64,000 nt of DNA. Source: Ruminococcus sp. GTDB lineage: Bacteria; Bacillota_A; Clostridia; Oscillospirales; Ruminococcaceae. A program made the translations under genes and the position numbers. How positions within the stretch are numbered: position 1 is the stretch's first letter; every line of letters starts with the position of its first letter. Location of the stretch: the NCBI RefSeq assembly GCF_024684275.1, contig NZ_JAIKXF010000005.1, positions 1 through 64,000 on the forward strand, given 5' to 3'. This document shows, piece after piece, positions 7,222-15,580 of this stretch. The notes below the pieces were generated by a model, which saw only the letters and a list, made by a program, of their open reading frames with translations, was not told the DNA's origin and did not search any database.

Positions 7222-7577
7222 GAGCCGAGAGAAAATATGTTCCTTTGTCCGCTGAGTAATACCCTTGTCTTCTGCCGCATAAAATTAAAACAACGGCGCT
7301 GTATCGCATAAAACACTGCTTTTCATTGTCAATAATTGACAAAAAGCCATATTTTTCCCCAAGCAATCACTTGCAGATAATTCATTGACAGTTTTGTGAA
7401 TAAATGATATAATTTTAATATGGGACTATATGCGGACAAATTCGTAAAAACCCGCAAAATGACGCACGCAAGTTACATAAAAAGACATAAATAAGCGCTG
7501 TTCTCGGCGTATATCACCAAATAGATATTACAAGGTGTATAAGTCCTGTATCAAATTTCTAAGGGAGATGTGAAAAC
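7222..7577. other. Intergenic region before the U32-like gene
   Basis: Holds the divergent promoters of the Y-polymerase and the U32-like gene. A perfect 17-nt palindrome, TTGTCAATAATTGACAA, lies at 7326-7342, 43 bp before the -35 box of the U32-like promoter, and may be an operator. The transcribed leader of about 158 nt shows no riboswitch I recognise. Confidence 0.5.
7385..7413 (+). promoter_or_regulatory. Promoter of the U32-like gene
   Basis: TTGACA at 7385-7390 and TATAAT at 7408-7413 with a 17-bp spacer, a full consensus promoter. The 5' leader is about 158 nt. Confidence 0.85.
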
Positions 7578-9191
7578 ATGAATCAGGATTCTATTTCATT
7601 TGATCTTGGCTGTAACTTTGACTACAAGCTCTTCGATTTCGTAGACCAGTATGATAAGAAACACGCCATCACGAGCTTTTTCGGAAAGCTCAAGCACGAC
7701 GGGCTTCCGGGCGGCCGTACTGCTTCAATTATTCCGGACTTCACTCTCGATGAGCTTGCTAAATACGTAAAGGAGTGTCAGAAGCGTGACATTACCTTCA
7801 ACTACCTCATCAACCCGCTTTCAATGGATCAGAACGAGCTCGATCCTGTAATGGGCAAGAAGATCCGTGATTTTCTCCACACAATGTACGATATGGGTAT
7901 CAAGGCATTTACTCTTAATTCCCCTATCCTTATCAAGTACGTAAAGAGAGAGTTCAAGGACGCATTCGTAACACTCGGTCTCTATGCTTACCCTACAACT
8001 ATCCAGCACATTGAGTACTGGCGCAACTGGGGCGTTGACGAGATCACACTGGATCACGGCTTCAACAGAAGATTCGATCTTCTCAGACAGCTCCTCACAC
8101 AGTACAAGGATACAGACCTTCACCTCCGTGTCATCGCTAACAATCTCTGCCTCAGAGAATGTCCTTTCCGTCTTGCACACGGCTGCTTCGTAGGTCACTC
8201 AGATCCTGAGAAGTTCTCTATGGACTACTCACTGGTAAACTGCGCATACAAGAAGGTAACACACCCTGCTGCTATCCTTACAGCTGAATTTATCCGTCCT
8301 GAGGACGTTCACTACTACAGAGAGCTTGCAGAGGAGACAGGCAACAAGCACTTCTCTATCAAGCTTATCGACAGAACAAGAACAACAGACTTCCTCCACA
8401 AGGTAGTAAAGGGCTACATGGAAGAGTCTTATGACGGAAACCTCCTCGACATCGTAAACTGGCCGCAGGCTAAGACAATCGCTACACGTCCTGATCAGGC
8501 TGGTCTCAAGGACGGCGCTCCTGCCGCTCCTGCTGCTGCACCTGCCGGTGCTCCTACAGGCGCTCCTATGGGCAGACCTGCCGGCGGTCCTCCTCCGTGG
8601 GTAATGGAAGGCAGACCTCCAAGACCGGGCGAAGCAGAGGAATGGGCAAAGGCAAACGGTATGTCCGCACCTCCTGCCGGTATGCCAATGGGCGCAGGTG
8701 CTCCTCCAATGGGTGCAGGTGCTCCTCCTATGGGTATGCCTGCCGGCGGTCCTCCTCCGTGGATAATGGAAGGCAGAGCTCCGAGACCCGGCGAGGCAGA
8801 AGAATGGGCAAAGGCAAACGGTATCACAGCACCTCCTGCCGGTATGCCTATGGGTGGTCCTCCGGTAGGCGCACCTAAGATGAGATGGATGGAATACCTC
8901 AAGCCTGAGGCTATGATGAATTACGGAAGAACAATGCACCTTCCTAAGCTATTTGTAGACAACAAGAAGCTTGACGGCTTCCTTGAGCACTTCATCAATA
9001 ACAACAACTGCAGCAAATCACTCTGTGTAAACGACATTCTCGAAGAAGGTCAGACCGCTCCCAATGCTTGTGCACACTGCTCAACATGGGCTAAGAAGGT
9101 CATCTCCTACGACGAGGCTGAGGTCGCACAGTGGAAGCAGCTTTGTTCAGGTGTTCTCCAGAGCATCGAGGACGGCTCTATCTACAGATAA
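7578..9191 (+). CDS. U32-peptidase-like protein with duplicated Pro/Gly/Met insert
   Basis: 537 residues. The first 310 form a TIM-barrel-like region resembling the U32 collagenase-like family, with LNSPILIKY, ITLDHGFNRR and the cysteine cluster NNLCLRECPFRLAHGCF. Residues about 312-430 are a low-complexity insert rich in Ala, Pro, Gly and Met with two near-identical copies of a unit reading GGPPPW-MEGR-PRPGEAEEWAKANG. The C-terminal 100 residues hold more cysteines (CSKSLC, CAHCSTW). Related U32 proteins modify RNA or cofactors using Fe-S clusters; the substrate here is unknown. The AAGGGAG site before ATG 7578 and high-quality codon use suggest strong expression. Confidence 0.7.
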   Translation: MNQDSISFDLGCNFDYKLFDFVDQYDKKHAITSFFGKLKHDGLPGGRTASIIPDFTLDELAKYVKECQKRDITFNYLINPLSMDQNELDPVMGKKIRDFLHTMYDMGIKAFTLNSPILIKYVKREFKDAFVTLGLYAYPTTIQHIEYWRNWGVDEITLDHGFNRRFDLLRQLLTQYKDTDLHLRVIANNLCLRECPFRLAHGCFVGHSDPEKFSMDYSLVNCAYKKVTHPAAILTAEFIRPEDVHYYRELAEETGNKHFSIKLIDRTRTTDFLHKVVKGYMEESYDGNLLDIVNWPQAKTIATRPDQAGLKDGAPAAPAAAPAGAPTGAPMGRPAGGPPPWVMEGRPPRPGEAEEWAKANGMSAPPAGMPMGAGAPPMGAGAPPMGMPAGGPPPWIMEGRAPRPGEAEEWAKANGITAPPAGMPMGGPPVGAPKMRWMEYLKPEAMMNYGRTMHLPKLFVDNKKLDGFLEHFINNNNCSKSLCVNDILEEGQTAPNACAHCSTWAKKVISYDEAEVAQWKQLCSGVLQSIEDGSIYR

Positions 9192-9210
9192 ATTCTTTAT
9201 TGTTCATACT

Positions 9211-9245
9211 AAAAAGCAGCACCGCATTTTGCGGTGCTGCTTTTA
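9211..9245 (+). terminator. Terminator after the U32-like gene
   Basis: AAAAGCAGCACCGC and GCGGTGCTGCTTTT form a 14-bp perfect stem with loop ATTTT, followed by more T residues. Confidence 0.92.
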
Positions 9246-9284
9246 TTTTTCGCTATTCATTCATGCGTTCAGAAATTCATCAAA

Positions 9285-9316
9285 CTAAAAAAACGGTACT
9301 CACCGAGTACCGTTTT
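9285..9316 (-). terminator. Terminator of the rsmD-coaD operon
   Basis: AAAACGGTACTC (9290-9301) pairs with GAGTACCGTTTT (9305-9316) around ACC. On the minus strand the stem is followed by a run of seven T residues, ending the operon 5 bp past the last stop. Confidence 0.9.
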
Positions 9317-9320
9317 ACTG

Positions 9321-9818
9321 TTACTGTATGCCGTTTTTCTTATCCGTTGGATTCATGCTGAGCCCTGCCGAAACAGTGCTGCTGAGCTTGCCCTTTACCA
9401 CCTTAATGCTCTGGAGATTTCTTGAGTAATAATTCTCTGTATCGTTGAGCATTTTTGCAACAGAAGAAGCAGCGTTCTGCTGAAGGTTCTTAGCGGCTGT
9501 CTGAGCCTTTGTGAGCATATCGAGAGCCTTCTTCTTAGCCTCTGTAACGATAGCCTCTCTTGAAACTATCTGAGCTGCACGCTCCTCAGCCTTGCGGATA
9601 ATGCTCTCAGCGTTGAGCTTAGCCTCGTTGAGGATACGCTGACAGTCAAATTCTATTTTCTTAGCCTCTTTAAGCTCGTGAGGCATATTCAGACGGACGT
9701 CATTTATGAGCTCTCTCATGCGCTCGCCGTCGATGACCTTTTTATGGGAAACAAAGGGAACTGAACCTGCCTTGTCAAGGAGCTCGTCCATTTCTTCTAA
9801 AATCTCATCAATGCTCAT
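9321..9818 (-). CDS. Coiled-coil protein downstream of coaD
   Basis: 165 residues, mostly alpha-helical. Residues about 45-135 are rich in Ala, Glu, Lys and Gln with heptad-like spacing (KEAKKIEFDCQRILNEAK, IIRKAEERAAQI), so an extended coiled coil is likely, reminiscent of DivIVA-type or F-ATPase b-type stalks. No signal peptide or membrane segment is seen. It is the last gene of the rsmD-coaD operon, with 5 bp to coaD, and a similar small coiled-coil gene follows coaD in related genomes. Function is unknown; a cell-division or scaffolding role is only a guess. Confidence 0.7.
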   Translation of the reverse strand: MSIDEILEEMDELLDKAGSVPFVSHKKVIDGERMRELINDVRLNMPHELKEAKKIEFDCQRILNEAKLNAESIIRKAEERAAQIVSREAIVTEAKKKALDMLTKAQTAAKNLQQNAASSVAKMLNDTENYYSRNLQSIKVVKGKLSSTVSAGLSMNPTDKKNGIQ

Positions 9819-9823
9819 ATCAA

Positions 9824-10315
9824 TTACCTCTCCTTAATTAGTCTTTGTTTTATATCATCGAGTATTTCATTGGGGACGAAATGACTGATATCGCCTCCGA
9901 AATAAGCTATCTGCTTGACCAGACTTGAACTCAGATACATATTCTCGGTAGCAGTTGTAAGGAACACAGTCTCTGCCCCTGCATAAAGCTTTTTATTGGC
10001 AAGAGCCATCTGGAATTCGTATTCAAAGTCGCTGACAGCACGGAGTCCCTTTACTATAGCCACAGCCCCCACGTTTCTCACATAATCTGCAAGGAGCCCG
10101 TCGAGTATATCTATAACTACATTGTCAAGGTCTCTTGTGACCTGCTCTATCATCAGCATACGCTCCGTAGCCGTGAAGCTCGGCTGTGCCTTGCCTGCAT
10201 TTCTGGATATAAGGACGATAACCTTATCAAAGAGCTTTGAGGCTCTTGTGATAATGTCCAGATGTCCCAAAGTAACAGGATCGAAGCTTCCTGGGCAAAC
10301 GGCAACTCTTCTCAT
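9824..10315 (-). CDS. coaD: Phosphopantetheine adenylyltransferase
   Basis: 163 residues, standard for CoaD, which transfers AMP from ATP to 4'-phosphopantetheine in the fourth step of coenzyme A synthesis. The nucleotidyltransferase signature GSFDPVTLGHLDII is at the N-terminus, and the C-terminal YLSSSLVKQIAYFGGD segment matches the family. Its ATG overlaps the end of rsmD by 4 bp, indicating translational coupling; rsmD-coaD is a widely conserved pair. Confidence 0.96.
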   Translation of the reverse strand: MRRVAVCPGSFDPVTLGHLDIITRASKLFDKVIVLISRNAGKAQPSFTATERMLMIEQVTRDLDNVVIDILDGLLADYVRNVGAVAIVKGLRAVSDFEYEFQMALANKKLYAGAETVFLTTATENMYLSSSLVKQIAYFGGDISHFVPNEILDDIKQRLIKER

Positions 10316-10869
10316 TCCTCAGCCACCTCCTCGGACGGTTTGCAGAATATCGTAACATTGATCTTGCCGTAGCGATAGGTCTTTCTCAGCACCATACCCT
10401 CGGGAGCAGACGGCTCCTCTGCCTCACACTCATACTCACAGATTATCATGCCTCCGTCGCGGAGCTTTTTAGCCGCAAATGGGAGTATATTTGCGATATG
10501 GCTGTATCTGTAGGGCGGATCGAGGATAATGATGTCAAAGGTCTGAGCGGTGAGCTTGATATAATCATAGCTGTCGCGGTTAATTACCTCTGACTGACGT
10601 TCAAAGCCTGTATTGCGCAGGTTTTCATTTACACATCTTATAGAGCGCAGCGAGTTGTCGATAAAAACAGCATGGTCTGCGCCTCTGCTGAGGGCTTCGA
10701 TGCCCATCTGACCGCTTCCTGCGAAAAGGTCGAGGACTCTTGCTCCCTCAAGCTCAAACTGAACGGCTGAAAAGATGCCTTCCTTAACCTTGTCGGCGGT
10801 AGGTCTTACGTCCATACCCTCGGGTGCGACAAGCTTGCGGCCTCTTGCAATGCCTGTGATAACTCTCAT
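10312..10869 (-). CDS. rsmD: 16S rRNA (guanine-966-N2) methyltransferase
   Basis: 185 residues with the RsmD order of motifs: RVITGIARGRKL at the N-terminus, the S-adenosylmethionine-binding VLDLFAGSGQMGIEALSRGA, and the catalytic DPPY tetrapeptide (IIILDPPYRY). It methylates G966 of 16S rRNA in the assembled small subunit. GGAGCACTAAAAC precedes the ATG at 10869. First gene of the operon with coaD. Confidence 0.95.
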   Translation of the reverse strand: MRVITGIARGRKLVAPEGMDVRPTADKVKEGIFSAVQFELEGARVLDLFAGSGQMGIEALSRGADHAVFIDNSLRSIRCVNENLRNTGFERQSEVINRDSYDYIKLTAQTFDIIILDPPYRYSHIANILPFAAKKLRDGGMIICEYECEAEEPSAPEGMVLRKTYRYGKINVTIFCKPSEEVAEE

Positions 10870-10946
10870 GTTTTAGTGCTCCGAAGCCGCAGTGATACTG
10901 CGGTTTCCGCATTTACGGTATACGGATACCGAGATACTTACATTAT

Positions 10947-10975
10947 ATTATATAATATTTTCGTGTACTTGTCTA
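10947..10975 (-). promoter_or_regulatory. Promoter of the rsmD-coaD operon
   Basis: On the minus strand TAGACA (10970-10975) and TATAAT (10947-10952) with a 17-bp spacer. The leader contains a small hairpin, CCGCAGTGATACTGCGG, near 10890-10910. Confidence 0.7.
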
Positions 10976-11043
10976 TATCATTTTTCAAAAATAGGCGATT
11001 TTGACTAAAAAAGCCTGTTTTCATTTGTGTATCATAGACACAT

Positions 11044-11078
11044 ATTCAAAATTAACGGCTTTGCCGTTGATTTTGAAT
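11044..11078. repeat. Hairpin adjoining the 110-bp element
   Basis: ATTCAAAATTAACGGC pairs with GCCGTTGATTTTGAAT (one G-T wobble) around TTT. It directly abuts the left end of the 110-bp repeat copy at 11081. This long stem has no counterpart at the other two copies. Confidence 0.6.
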
Positions 11079-11080
11079 AG

Positions 11081-11191
11081 TTGAGAATTGAGAGTTGAAA
11101 ATTATAAGAGGGGCGTCTGCGGCGATATTATTTAAATAGTGTGAGCGCAGCGAACACATAAACTCTCAACTCTTAACTCTAAACTCTAAAC
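11081..11191. repeat. Dispersed element of about 110 bp, copy A
   Basis: Left end is built from TTGAGA/GAGAGTTGA heptamers and right end from AACTCTAAACTCT heptamers, so the ends are inverted. The core holds CTGCGGCGATAT and GTGAGCGCAGCGAACACAT. Two other copies lie at 48214 and 49224 in the same orientation. No gene is inside; it resembles a miniature inverted-repeat element. Confidence 0.75.
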
Positions 11192-11222
11192 TTTTGAAAA
11201 AATGCTCTGCATTTTTTCAAAA
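11192..11222. repeat. Perfect 14-bp inverted repeat before the gntR promoter
   Basis: TTTTGAAAAAATGC at 11192-11205 pairs perfectly with 11209-11222 around TCT. It fills the gap between the dispersed element and the -35 box of the gntR promoter (11228). It may be a terminator-like barrier or another nested repeat. Confidence 0.6.
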
Positions 11223-11227
11223 ACCCC

Positions 11228-11286
11228 TTGACAAGTGTATATACAAATGCTATAATGTGTATAACGTATATATACATTATGAGGTG
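11228..11286 (+). promoter_or_regulatory. Promoter and likely operator of the gntR-ABC operon
   Basis: TTGACA at 11228-11233 and TATAAT at 11251-11256 are 17 bp apart. The spacer and start region carry GTGTATATAC and GTATATATAC, related palindromes in which a YtrA-type GntR repressor could bind, suggesting autoregulation. That binding is inferred from position and symmetry. Confidence 0.75.
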
Positions 11287-11290
11287 GACT

Positions 11291-11674
11291 ATGGATATTA
11301 TTATCAGCAACTCATCAGGTGAGCCCATTTATTCTCAGATATCCTCTCAGATAAAGGGACTTATCCTCAATGGTACGCTGAAAGCAGGGGACGCTCTGCC
11401 TTCTATGCGTACTCTCGCACAGCAGCTCCGCATAAGCGTTATCACTACAAAACGCGCCTATGAGGACTTAGAGCGTGACGGTTTCATCGAGTCATACACA
11501 GGAAAGGGCAGCTTTGTCAAAGGGCAGAATACCGAGCTTCTCCGCGAGGAGTATCTCCGCCAGACAGAAGCCCTTCTCACACAGGTCTGCGATAAGGCAA
11601 GACAGTGCGAGCTGAGCCTAGATGAGCTGAAGGAAATGCTCGAACTTATTTACGGAGGGGCAGAAAATGAATGA
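11291..11674 (+). CDS. GntR-family (YtrA-type) repressor
   Basis: 127 residues: a winged helix-turn-helix domain in the first 75 (EPIYSQISSQIKGLILNGTL, LPSMRTLAQQLRISVITTKRAYEDL, GFIESYTGKGSFV) and a short helical tail of about 45, the layout of the YtrA subfamily, which controls ABC transporters. ATG at 11291 follows GAGGTGG. Its stop overlaps the ATPase gene by 8 bp. It probably represses its own operon through the TATATA palindromes at the promoter; cell-envelope antibiotics are common inducers in this subfamily. Confidence 0.9.
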   Translation: MDIIISNSSGEPIYSQISSQIKGLILNGTLKAGDALPSMRTLAQQLRISVITTKRAYEDLERDGFIESYTGKGSFVKGQNTELLREEYLRQTEALLTQVCDKARQCELSLDELKEMLELIYGGAENE

Positions 11675-12545
11675 TTATGAAAACGCTATAGAAATAAAAG
11701 ACCTTACCAAGAGATACGACGGATTTACTCTCGACAAGGTCAGCTTCAACGTGCCAAAGGGCAGTATCATGGGATTTATCGGTCAGAACGGCGCAGGCAA
11801 GACTACTACTATAAACGCCATTCTCAACATCGTCAAAAAGGACGAGGGCGAGATCAAGCTTCTCGGACTTGACCACGAAAAGGACGAATACGACGCTAAA
11901 AAGCAGATAGCCGCTGTATTCGACGAGCTCCCCTTTGACGACAGACTCAACGCTATATCTATCGACAAGGTACTCCGCGAGATATTCGAGGAGTGGAACA
12001 GCGAGACCTTCTTCAATTATCTTGACAGATTCTCACTGCCGAGAAAGAAGAAGTTCGGCAAGTTCTCAAAGGGAATGAAAATGAAGCTCCAGATAGCTTC
12101 CGCACTTTCCCACAATGCAAAGCTTCTCATCATGGACGAGGCTACAACAGGTCTTGATCCTGTCGTAAGAAACGAAATACTCGACATTTTCCTCGAATAT
12201 TTGCAGAATGAGGACCACTCTATCCTTATGTCCTCACATATAACCTCTGACCTCGACAAGGTCGCAGACAGCGTTACCTTTATCGACAAGGGAAAGGTGC
12301 TCATAAGCGGCTACAAGGACGATATACTCTACAGTCACGGCATACTCAAATGCACTAAGGATGACTACAAGGACATTGCTCCCGAGGATATTGTCAGCGC
12401 CCGTCTCAATGACTTCGGCGCTGAGGTAATGGTAACTGACAAGGCTGAATGCAGCCGCAAATACTCTGGTGCGGTCATAGATCCCGCAACTCTTGAGGAT
12501 ATAATGCTGTTCTATGTAAACCGCAGCAAAAAGGAGTGGAGATGA
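11667..12545 (+). CDS. ABC transporter ATP-binding protein
   Basis: 292 residues. Walker A is GQNGAGKTTT near residue 40, the signature is FSKGMKMKLQIA near 135, and Walker B is LLIMDEATTGLDP near 155, followed by MSSHITSDL (switch). The C-terminal 80 residues resemble the accessory domain of drug-export ATPases. With the two permeases that follow it would form a YtrB-like exporter driven by ATP. The overlap with gntR and direct adjacency to the permease gene show a single operon. Confidence 0.92.
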   Translation: MNDYENAIEIKDLTKRYDGFTLDKVSFNVPKGSIMGFIGQNGAGKTTTINAILNIVKKDEGEIKLLGLDHEKDEYDAKKQIAAVFDELPFDDRLNAISIDKVLREIFEEWNSETFFNYLDRFSLPRKKKFGKFSKGMKMKLQIASALSHNAKLLIMDEATTGLDPVVRNEILDIFLEYLQNEDHSILMSSHITSDLDKVADSVTFIDKGKVLISGYKDDILYSHGILKCTKDDYKDIAPEDIVSARLNDFGAEVMVTDKAECSRKYSGAVIDPATLEDIMLFYVNRSKKEWR

Positions 12546-13316
12546 ATGAAAGGTCTTATCTATCGTGAATTCTATCTCAGCCGCAAAACTGTGGTGTATA
12601 TGCTTCTTGCCTATATTATCTTCGTGCTGATGATAACCATGATAATAATCAGCACCTATGCAGGAAATCTCGCTAAGAACAACGATAGCGCAGATACCCG
12701 CGATTATCTGTTATCGCAGATGTATCTCTATGCAGGTCTTATTGGCATGGCAGGCTGTACATACGGTCACAATGACCTCATCGAAAAGGACTATAAATCA
12801 AGGTGGCAGCTCTATTCCTATACTCTGCCTGTACCCGAAAAGAAGATAATGCAGTCAAAGCTGATACTCCGCGCAATACTTCTGGCTTTGGGATTTGTGC
12901 TGGCAGTTATTGCCGAGGTCATATTCTCGGCAACAGGAAAAGTACCTGTAAGCACTGAGCATATCAAGAATATACTGGTAATTCTGTTTGTTTACGGTTC
13001 TATGTGTATAATAGATATCCCCTATATGATAATAATGAAAACCCAGAACAGGGGCGTTGCTTTTGCGATGATACCTCTCGTAATTCTGACCGCAGCTGTC
13101 GGCTATGGTACATATAAATTCACAAAGTTCTGCTATGCAGAAGCAGCAAGGCTCTATCCCGATATGAAAGGCGATGCAGGCATGATGAAAGTGGCTATGC
13201 CCTATCTCACAAAATGGCGTGATAATTTCCTGTGGGCAGGTCCGTTCATTCTTATCGGAATTGTAATTATCACCTATTTCTGGGGAATCAAAGAGCTCAA
13301 AAGGAGGCGTTACTGA
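12546..13316 (+). CDS. ABC-2 type permease
   Basis: 256 residues with about six hydrophobic helices (VVYMLLAYIIFVLMITMIII, IILRAILLALGFVLAVIAEV, YGSMCIIDIPYMIIM, FILIGIVIITYFWGI among them) and no ATPase domain. It follows the ATPase immediately (AGGAGTGGAGATGA before the ATG). It ends in TGATG, shared with the next permease. It likely pairs with that second permease as a heterodimer. Confidence 0.85.
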   Translation: MKGLIYREFYLSRKTVVYMLLAYIIFVLMITMIIISTYAGNLAKNNDSADTRDYLLSQMYLYAGLIGMAGCTYGHNDLIEKDYKSRWQLYSYTLPVPEKKIMQSKLILRAILLALGFVLAVIAEVIFSATGKVPVSTEHIKNILVILFVYGSMCIIDIPYMIIMKTQNRGVAFAMIPLVILTAAVGYGTYKFTKFCYAEAARLYPDMKGDAGMMKVAMPYLTKWRDNFLWAGPFILIGIVIITYFWGIKELKRRRY

Positions 13317-14050
13317 TGACGGGACTTCTTTATAAGCTTATCAGAACTAACTGGGTGAAGATACTTCTCTTTTTCCTCGGTTCTATGCTTTATCCTTTCA
13401 TGTTCGCCGTATTATTCCACGATCCCGAAATGAAAGATGACCTGACAAGCGGTATCAGCATAATGCTTTGGGCTTTTATGGCATTTATGGCTTTTCTTAT
13501 CGGCGGAGTTTGTGAGGATTCCATATTCAACGACGACGAGCGCAAAAAATGGGCTTACTTTGTTGCTTCTACTCCCACAGGAATAAAGGGACAGATAGGC
13601 GCAAAATACCTGTTTACAATGTGCTATTCAATGCTGACGGTAACTGCGCTGATACTCTACTGCGGCTTTGCAAGAGACGGAAGCAGCGAGCTTGCTGACG
13701 GCTCTGTTATCTTCATCGGGTTATTCTATATACAGCTTACTATGCGTGCTATAGAGTTTCCCCTTATGGCGCGTTTCGGCAGCAAGATAGGCAAGTCCAT
13801 GAAGATAATCATTGTCGGTATCGCTGCCTTTATCTTCTTCGCTTATATGCTTTTCGGCGATACATCAGCTTTTGCAGATATGGATACATTCTTTGACAGA
13901 CTTCTTGCTGCACTGGCTGACGAGAACAAAGTAAAGCGCATGACTCTGTGGTTCAGCATTATAACTTTAGCGGTGATACCCATATATTATCTGTCCTACA
14001 GGCTTGCTGTAAAATGGTATCTGAAGGGAGTTGAGAGCTATGCCAAATAA
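13316..14050 (+). CDS. ABC-2 type permease, second subunit
   Basis: 244 residues, strongly hydrophobic, with about six helices (WVKILLFFLGSMLYPFMFAV, IMLWAFMAFMAFLIGGV, IIIVGIAAFIFFAYMLFG, LWFSIITLAVIPIYYLSY). Start ATG at 13316 lies inside the previous stop (TGATG) with AGGAGGCG upstream; the longer frame from 13232 merely reads through the previous gene. Partner of the first permease in the putative exporter. Confidence 0.85.
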   Translation: MTGLLYKLIRTNWVKILLFFLGSMLYPFMFAVLFHDPEMKDDLTSGISIMLWAFMAFMAFLIGGVCEDSIFNDDERKKWAYFVASTPTGIKGQIGAKYLFTMCYSMLTVTALILYCGFARDGSSELADGSVIFIGLFYIQLTMRAIEFPLMARFGSKIGKSMKIIIVGIAAFIFFAYMLFGDTSAFADMDTFFDRLLAALADENKVKRMTLWFSIITLAVIPIYYLSYRLAVKWYLKGVESYAK

Positions 14051-14921
14051 GAAGAAAACTCTGCTCCGTATAGTTTTATATCTTGTGCTTACATACGTTC
14101 CCGTGTATATACTGGGCTTTGCTTTTTCCGACAAGGAAGGCAGTCTCACAAGCTTACTGGCAGCAAATACACTCATGCTATACCCTGCTATTGCTGTTAT
14201 AATCACAAGGATAGTGACGAGAGAGGGCTTCCATAACTCTTTCCTCGGCTTCGGCAAAAGAAACAGCGGTAAATACTACGCGCTCGCTGTGCTATATCCT
14301 ATAGCCCTGCCATATGTGAGTGCGCTGATACTTCATCTTTTCGTTGTGAAAAACGGCAGTATCACCGATAGTGCTGCCGCAAGTGACGGCACTATGGCTG
14401 TTGCTATGCTGCTTTTATCGATAGTATCAGGCTTCGCAACGGCGGTCCACGGCTTCGGCGAGGAATTGGGCTGGCGCGGCTATCTTACTCCCAAGCTTGA
14501 GGAGCTCATGCCTGCGCCTGCGGCTGTTATCGTTACGGGTATAATATGGGCTCTCTGGCACGGTCCTCTCCTTGCATACGGCTACAACTTCGGCAGGGAT
14601 TACGACTTTTTCCCATACGGCGGCTTTATCGCCATGATAGTTATGTGCATTTTCTGGTCGGCTTTTCTCACCTTGCTCACAAAGCGGACAGGCTCCGTCT
14701 ATCCTGCGGCTCTGTGCCATATGCTCATAGATACCGTTCTGACGACAAATCTCATGCCCTTTGCTGTAAAAGCAAGCGGCGAAGAATTTGAGCTCAGAAC
14801 AAATGAGTTCTGGATGCTGATAATCTCGGTATTCCCCATGATAATCGCTGTGGGTACAGTCAGCATGGTGCTTATGTGGGGAAAGAAGTCATCGGGCGAG
14901 AATAAAAAAGTCCTTTCATAA
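14040..14921 (+). CDS. CPBP-family intramembrane metalloprotease
   Basis: 293 residues with about eight membrane helices. The CPBP/CAAX-protease motifs are present: EELGWRGYL near residue 140 (the two glutamates and arginine) and WALWHGPLLAYG about 35 residues later (histidine), plus a further ALCHMLID. These enzymes cleave within membranes or serve as bacteriocin immunity factors. The start at 14040 follows GGGAGTTGAGAGC and overlaps the permease gene by 11 bp, so it belongs to the GntR-controlled operon. Together they may form a resistance module, by analogy. Confidence 0.88.
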   Translation: MPNKKKTLLRIVLYLVLTYVPVYILGFAFSDKEGSLTSLLAANTLMLYPAIAVIITRIVTREGFHNSFLGFGKRNSGKYYALAVLYPIALPYVSALILHLFVVKNGSITDSAAASDGTMAVAMLLLSIVSGFATAVHGFGEELGWRGYLTPKLEELMPAPAAVIVTGIIWALWHGPLLAYGYNFGRDYDFFPYGGFIAMIVMCIFWSAFLTLLTKRTGSVYPAALCHMLIDTVLTTNLMPFAVKASGEEFELRTNEFWMLIISVFPMIIAVGTVSMVLMWGKKSSGENKKVLS

Positions 14922-15034
14922 ATACGCCCAAAAGCTTGTTTTTTAAATGCAAACAGGTTGAATTTCAGAAAAATAATTTTTGATTTCGTATATCTGCACA
15001 AATCGGATACTCTGTATTTGTAGAATATCCACAG

Positions 15035-15066
15035 TGAAGCTCCTCTATGAGGGGCTTCATTTTTTT
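15035..15066 (+). terminator. Terminator after the ABC-CPBP operon
   Basis: TGAAGCTCC and GGGGCTTCA form a stem around TCTATGA at 15035-15059, followed by seven T residues. Confidence 0.88.
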
Positions 15067-15105
15067 GCACTGATACCTTACAGCTGAAAATTCATATTTT
15101 GGGTA

Positions 15106-15134
15106 TTGTAAATCAACGCAAACTGTGATATAAT
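15106..15134 (+). promoter_or_regulatory. Promoter of the asp23-fakA operon
   Basis: TTGTAA at 15106-15111 and TATAAT at 15129-15134 with a 17-bp spacer, 55 bp before the Asp23 start. Confidence 0.8.
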
Positions 15135-15189
15135 TATTTAGATAGCGGTCAATTACAGCACCGCATTTTTCAAAAAGGAGTGATGACTC

Positions 15190-15549
15190 ATGGTAGGCTT
15201 TGAAAATCATATCGGACAGATCACTATTTCGGAAAATTATCTCACCGAACTCGTTAAACACGCTGTCTCTGACTGCGTCGGCATCGCAGATGTCAGCAAT
15301 GTAAGCACATTCCGTTCTGCTGTTTCTGCTCTTACCGCAGGCAGGGCTTTCAGAAAGAACAAGGGCGTTCGTATCCGTGCTGACAAGGACGGCGGCCTTA
15401 TCATTGACCTGCATATCAAAGTGACCTACGGTACTAACATCACTGCTGCCGTAAACAGCATTACCCATAAGGTCAGCTTCACTGTTGAGGAAGCTGCTGG
15501 TATAAACGTACATAAGGTCAACGTTTTCGTTGATGACCTGAACGCATAA
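15190..15549 (+). CDS. Asp23/Gls24-family protein
   Basis: 119 residues matching the Asp23/Gls24 envelope-stress family (YloU-like): GQITISENYLTELVKHAVSD, then the IDLHIKVTYGTNI strand and AAVNSITHKVSFTVEEAAGI helix, and VNVFVDDL near the C-terminus. Members are abundant membrane-associated proteins. In Firmicutes the yloU gene directly precedes yloV/fakA, as here (31 bp to the fakA start). CAAAAAGGAGTGATG precedes the ATG. Confidence 0.92.
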   Translation: MVGFENHIGQITISENYLTELVKHAVSDCVGIADVSNVSTFRSAVSALTAGRAFRKNKGVRIRADKDGGLIIDLHIKVTYGTNITAAVNSITHKVSFTVEEAAGINVHKVNVFVDDLNA

Positions 15550-15580
15550 TGCGTTCCATACAGAATTGGAGGACTTTACT

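Noticed and set aside
11044..11222. Insertion sequence with transposase
   Set aside because: Only inverted repeats are present; no reading frame of transposase size or character is found here or at the other two copies.
15566..15580. TTG start five codons upstream for fakA
   Set aside because: This TTG is part of the TTGGAGGAC ribosome site itself; the GTG at 15581 has the correct spacing.
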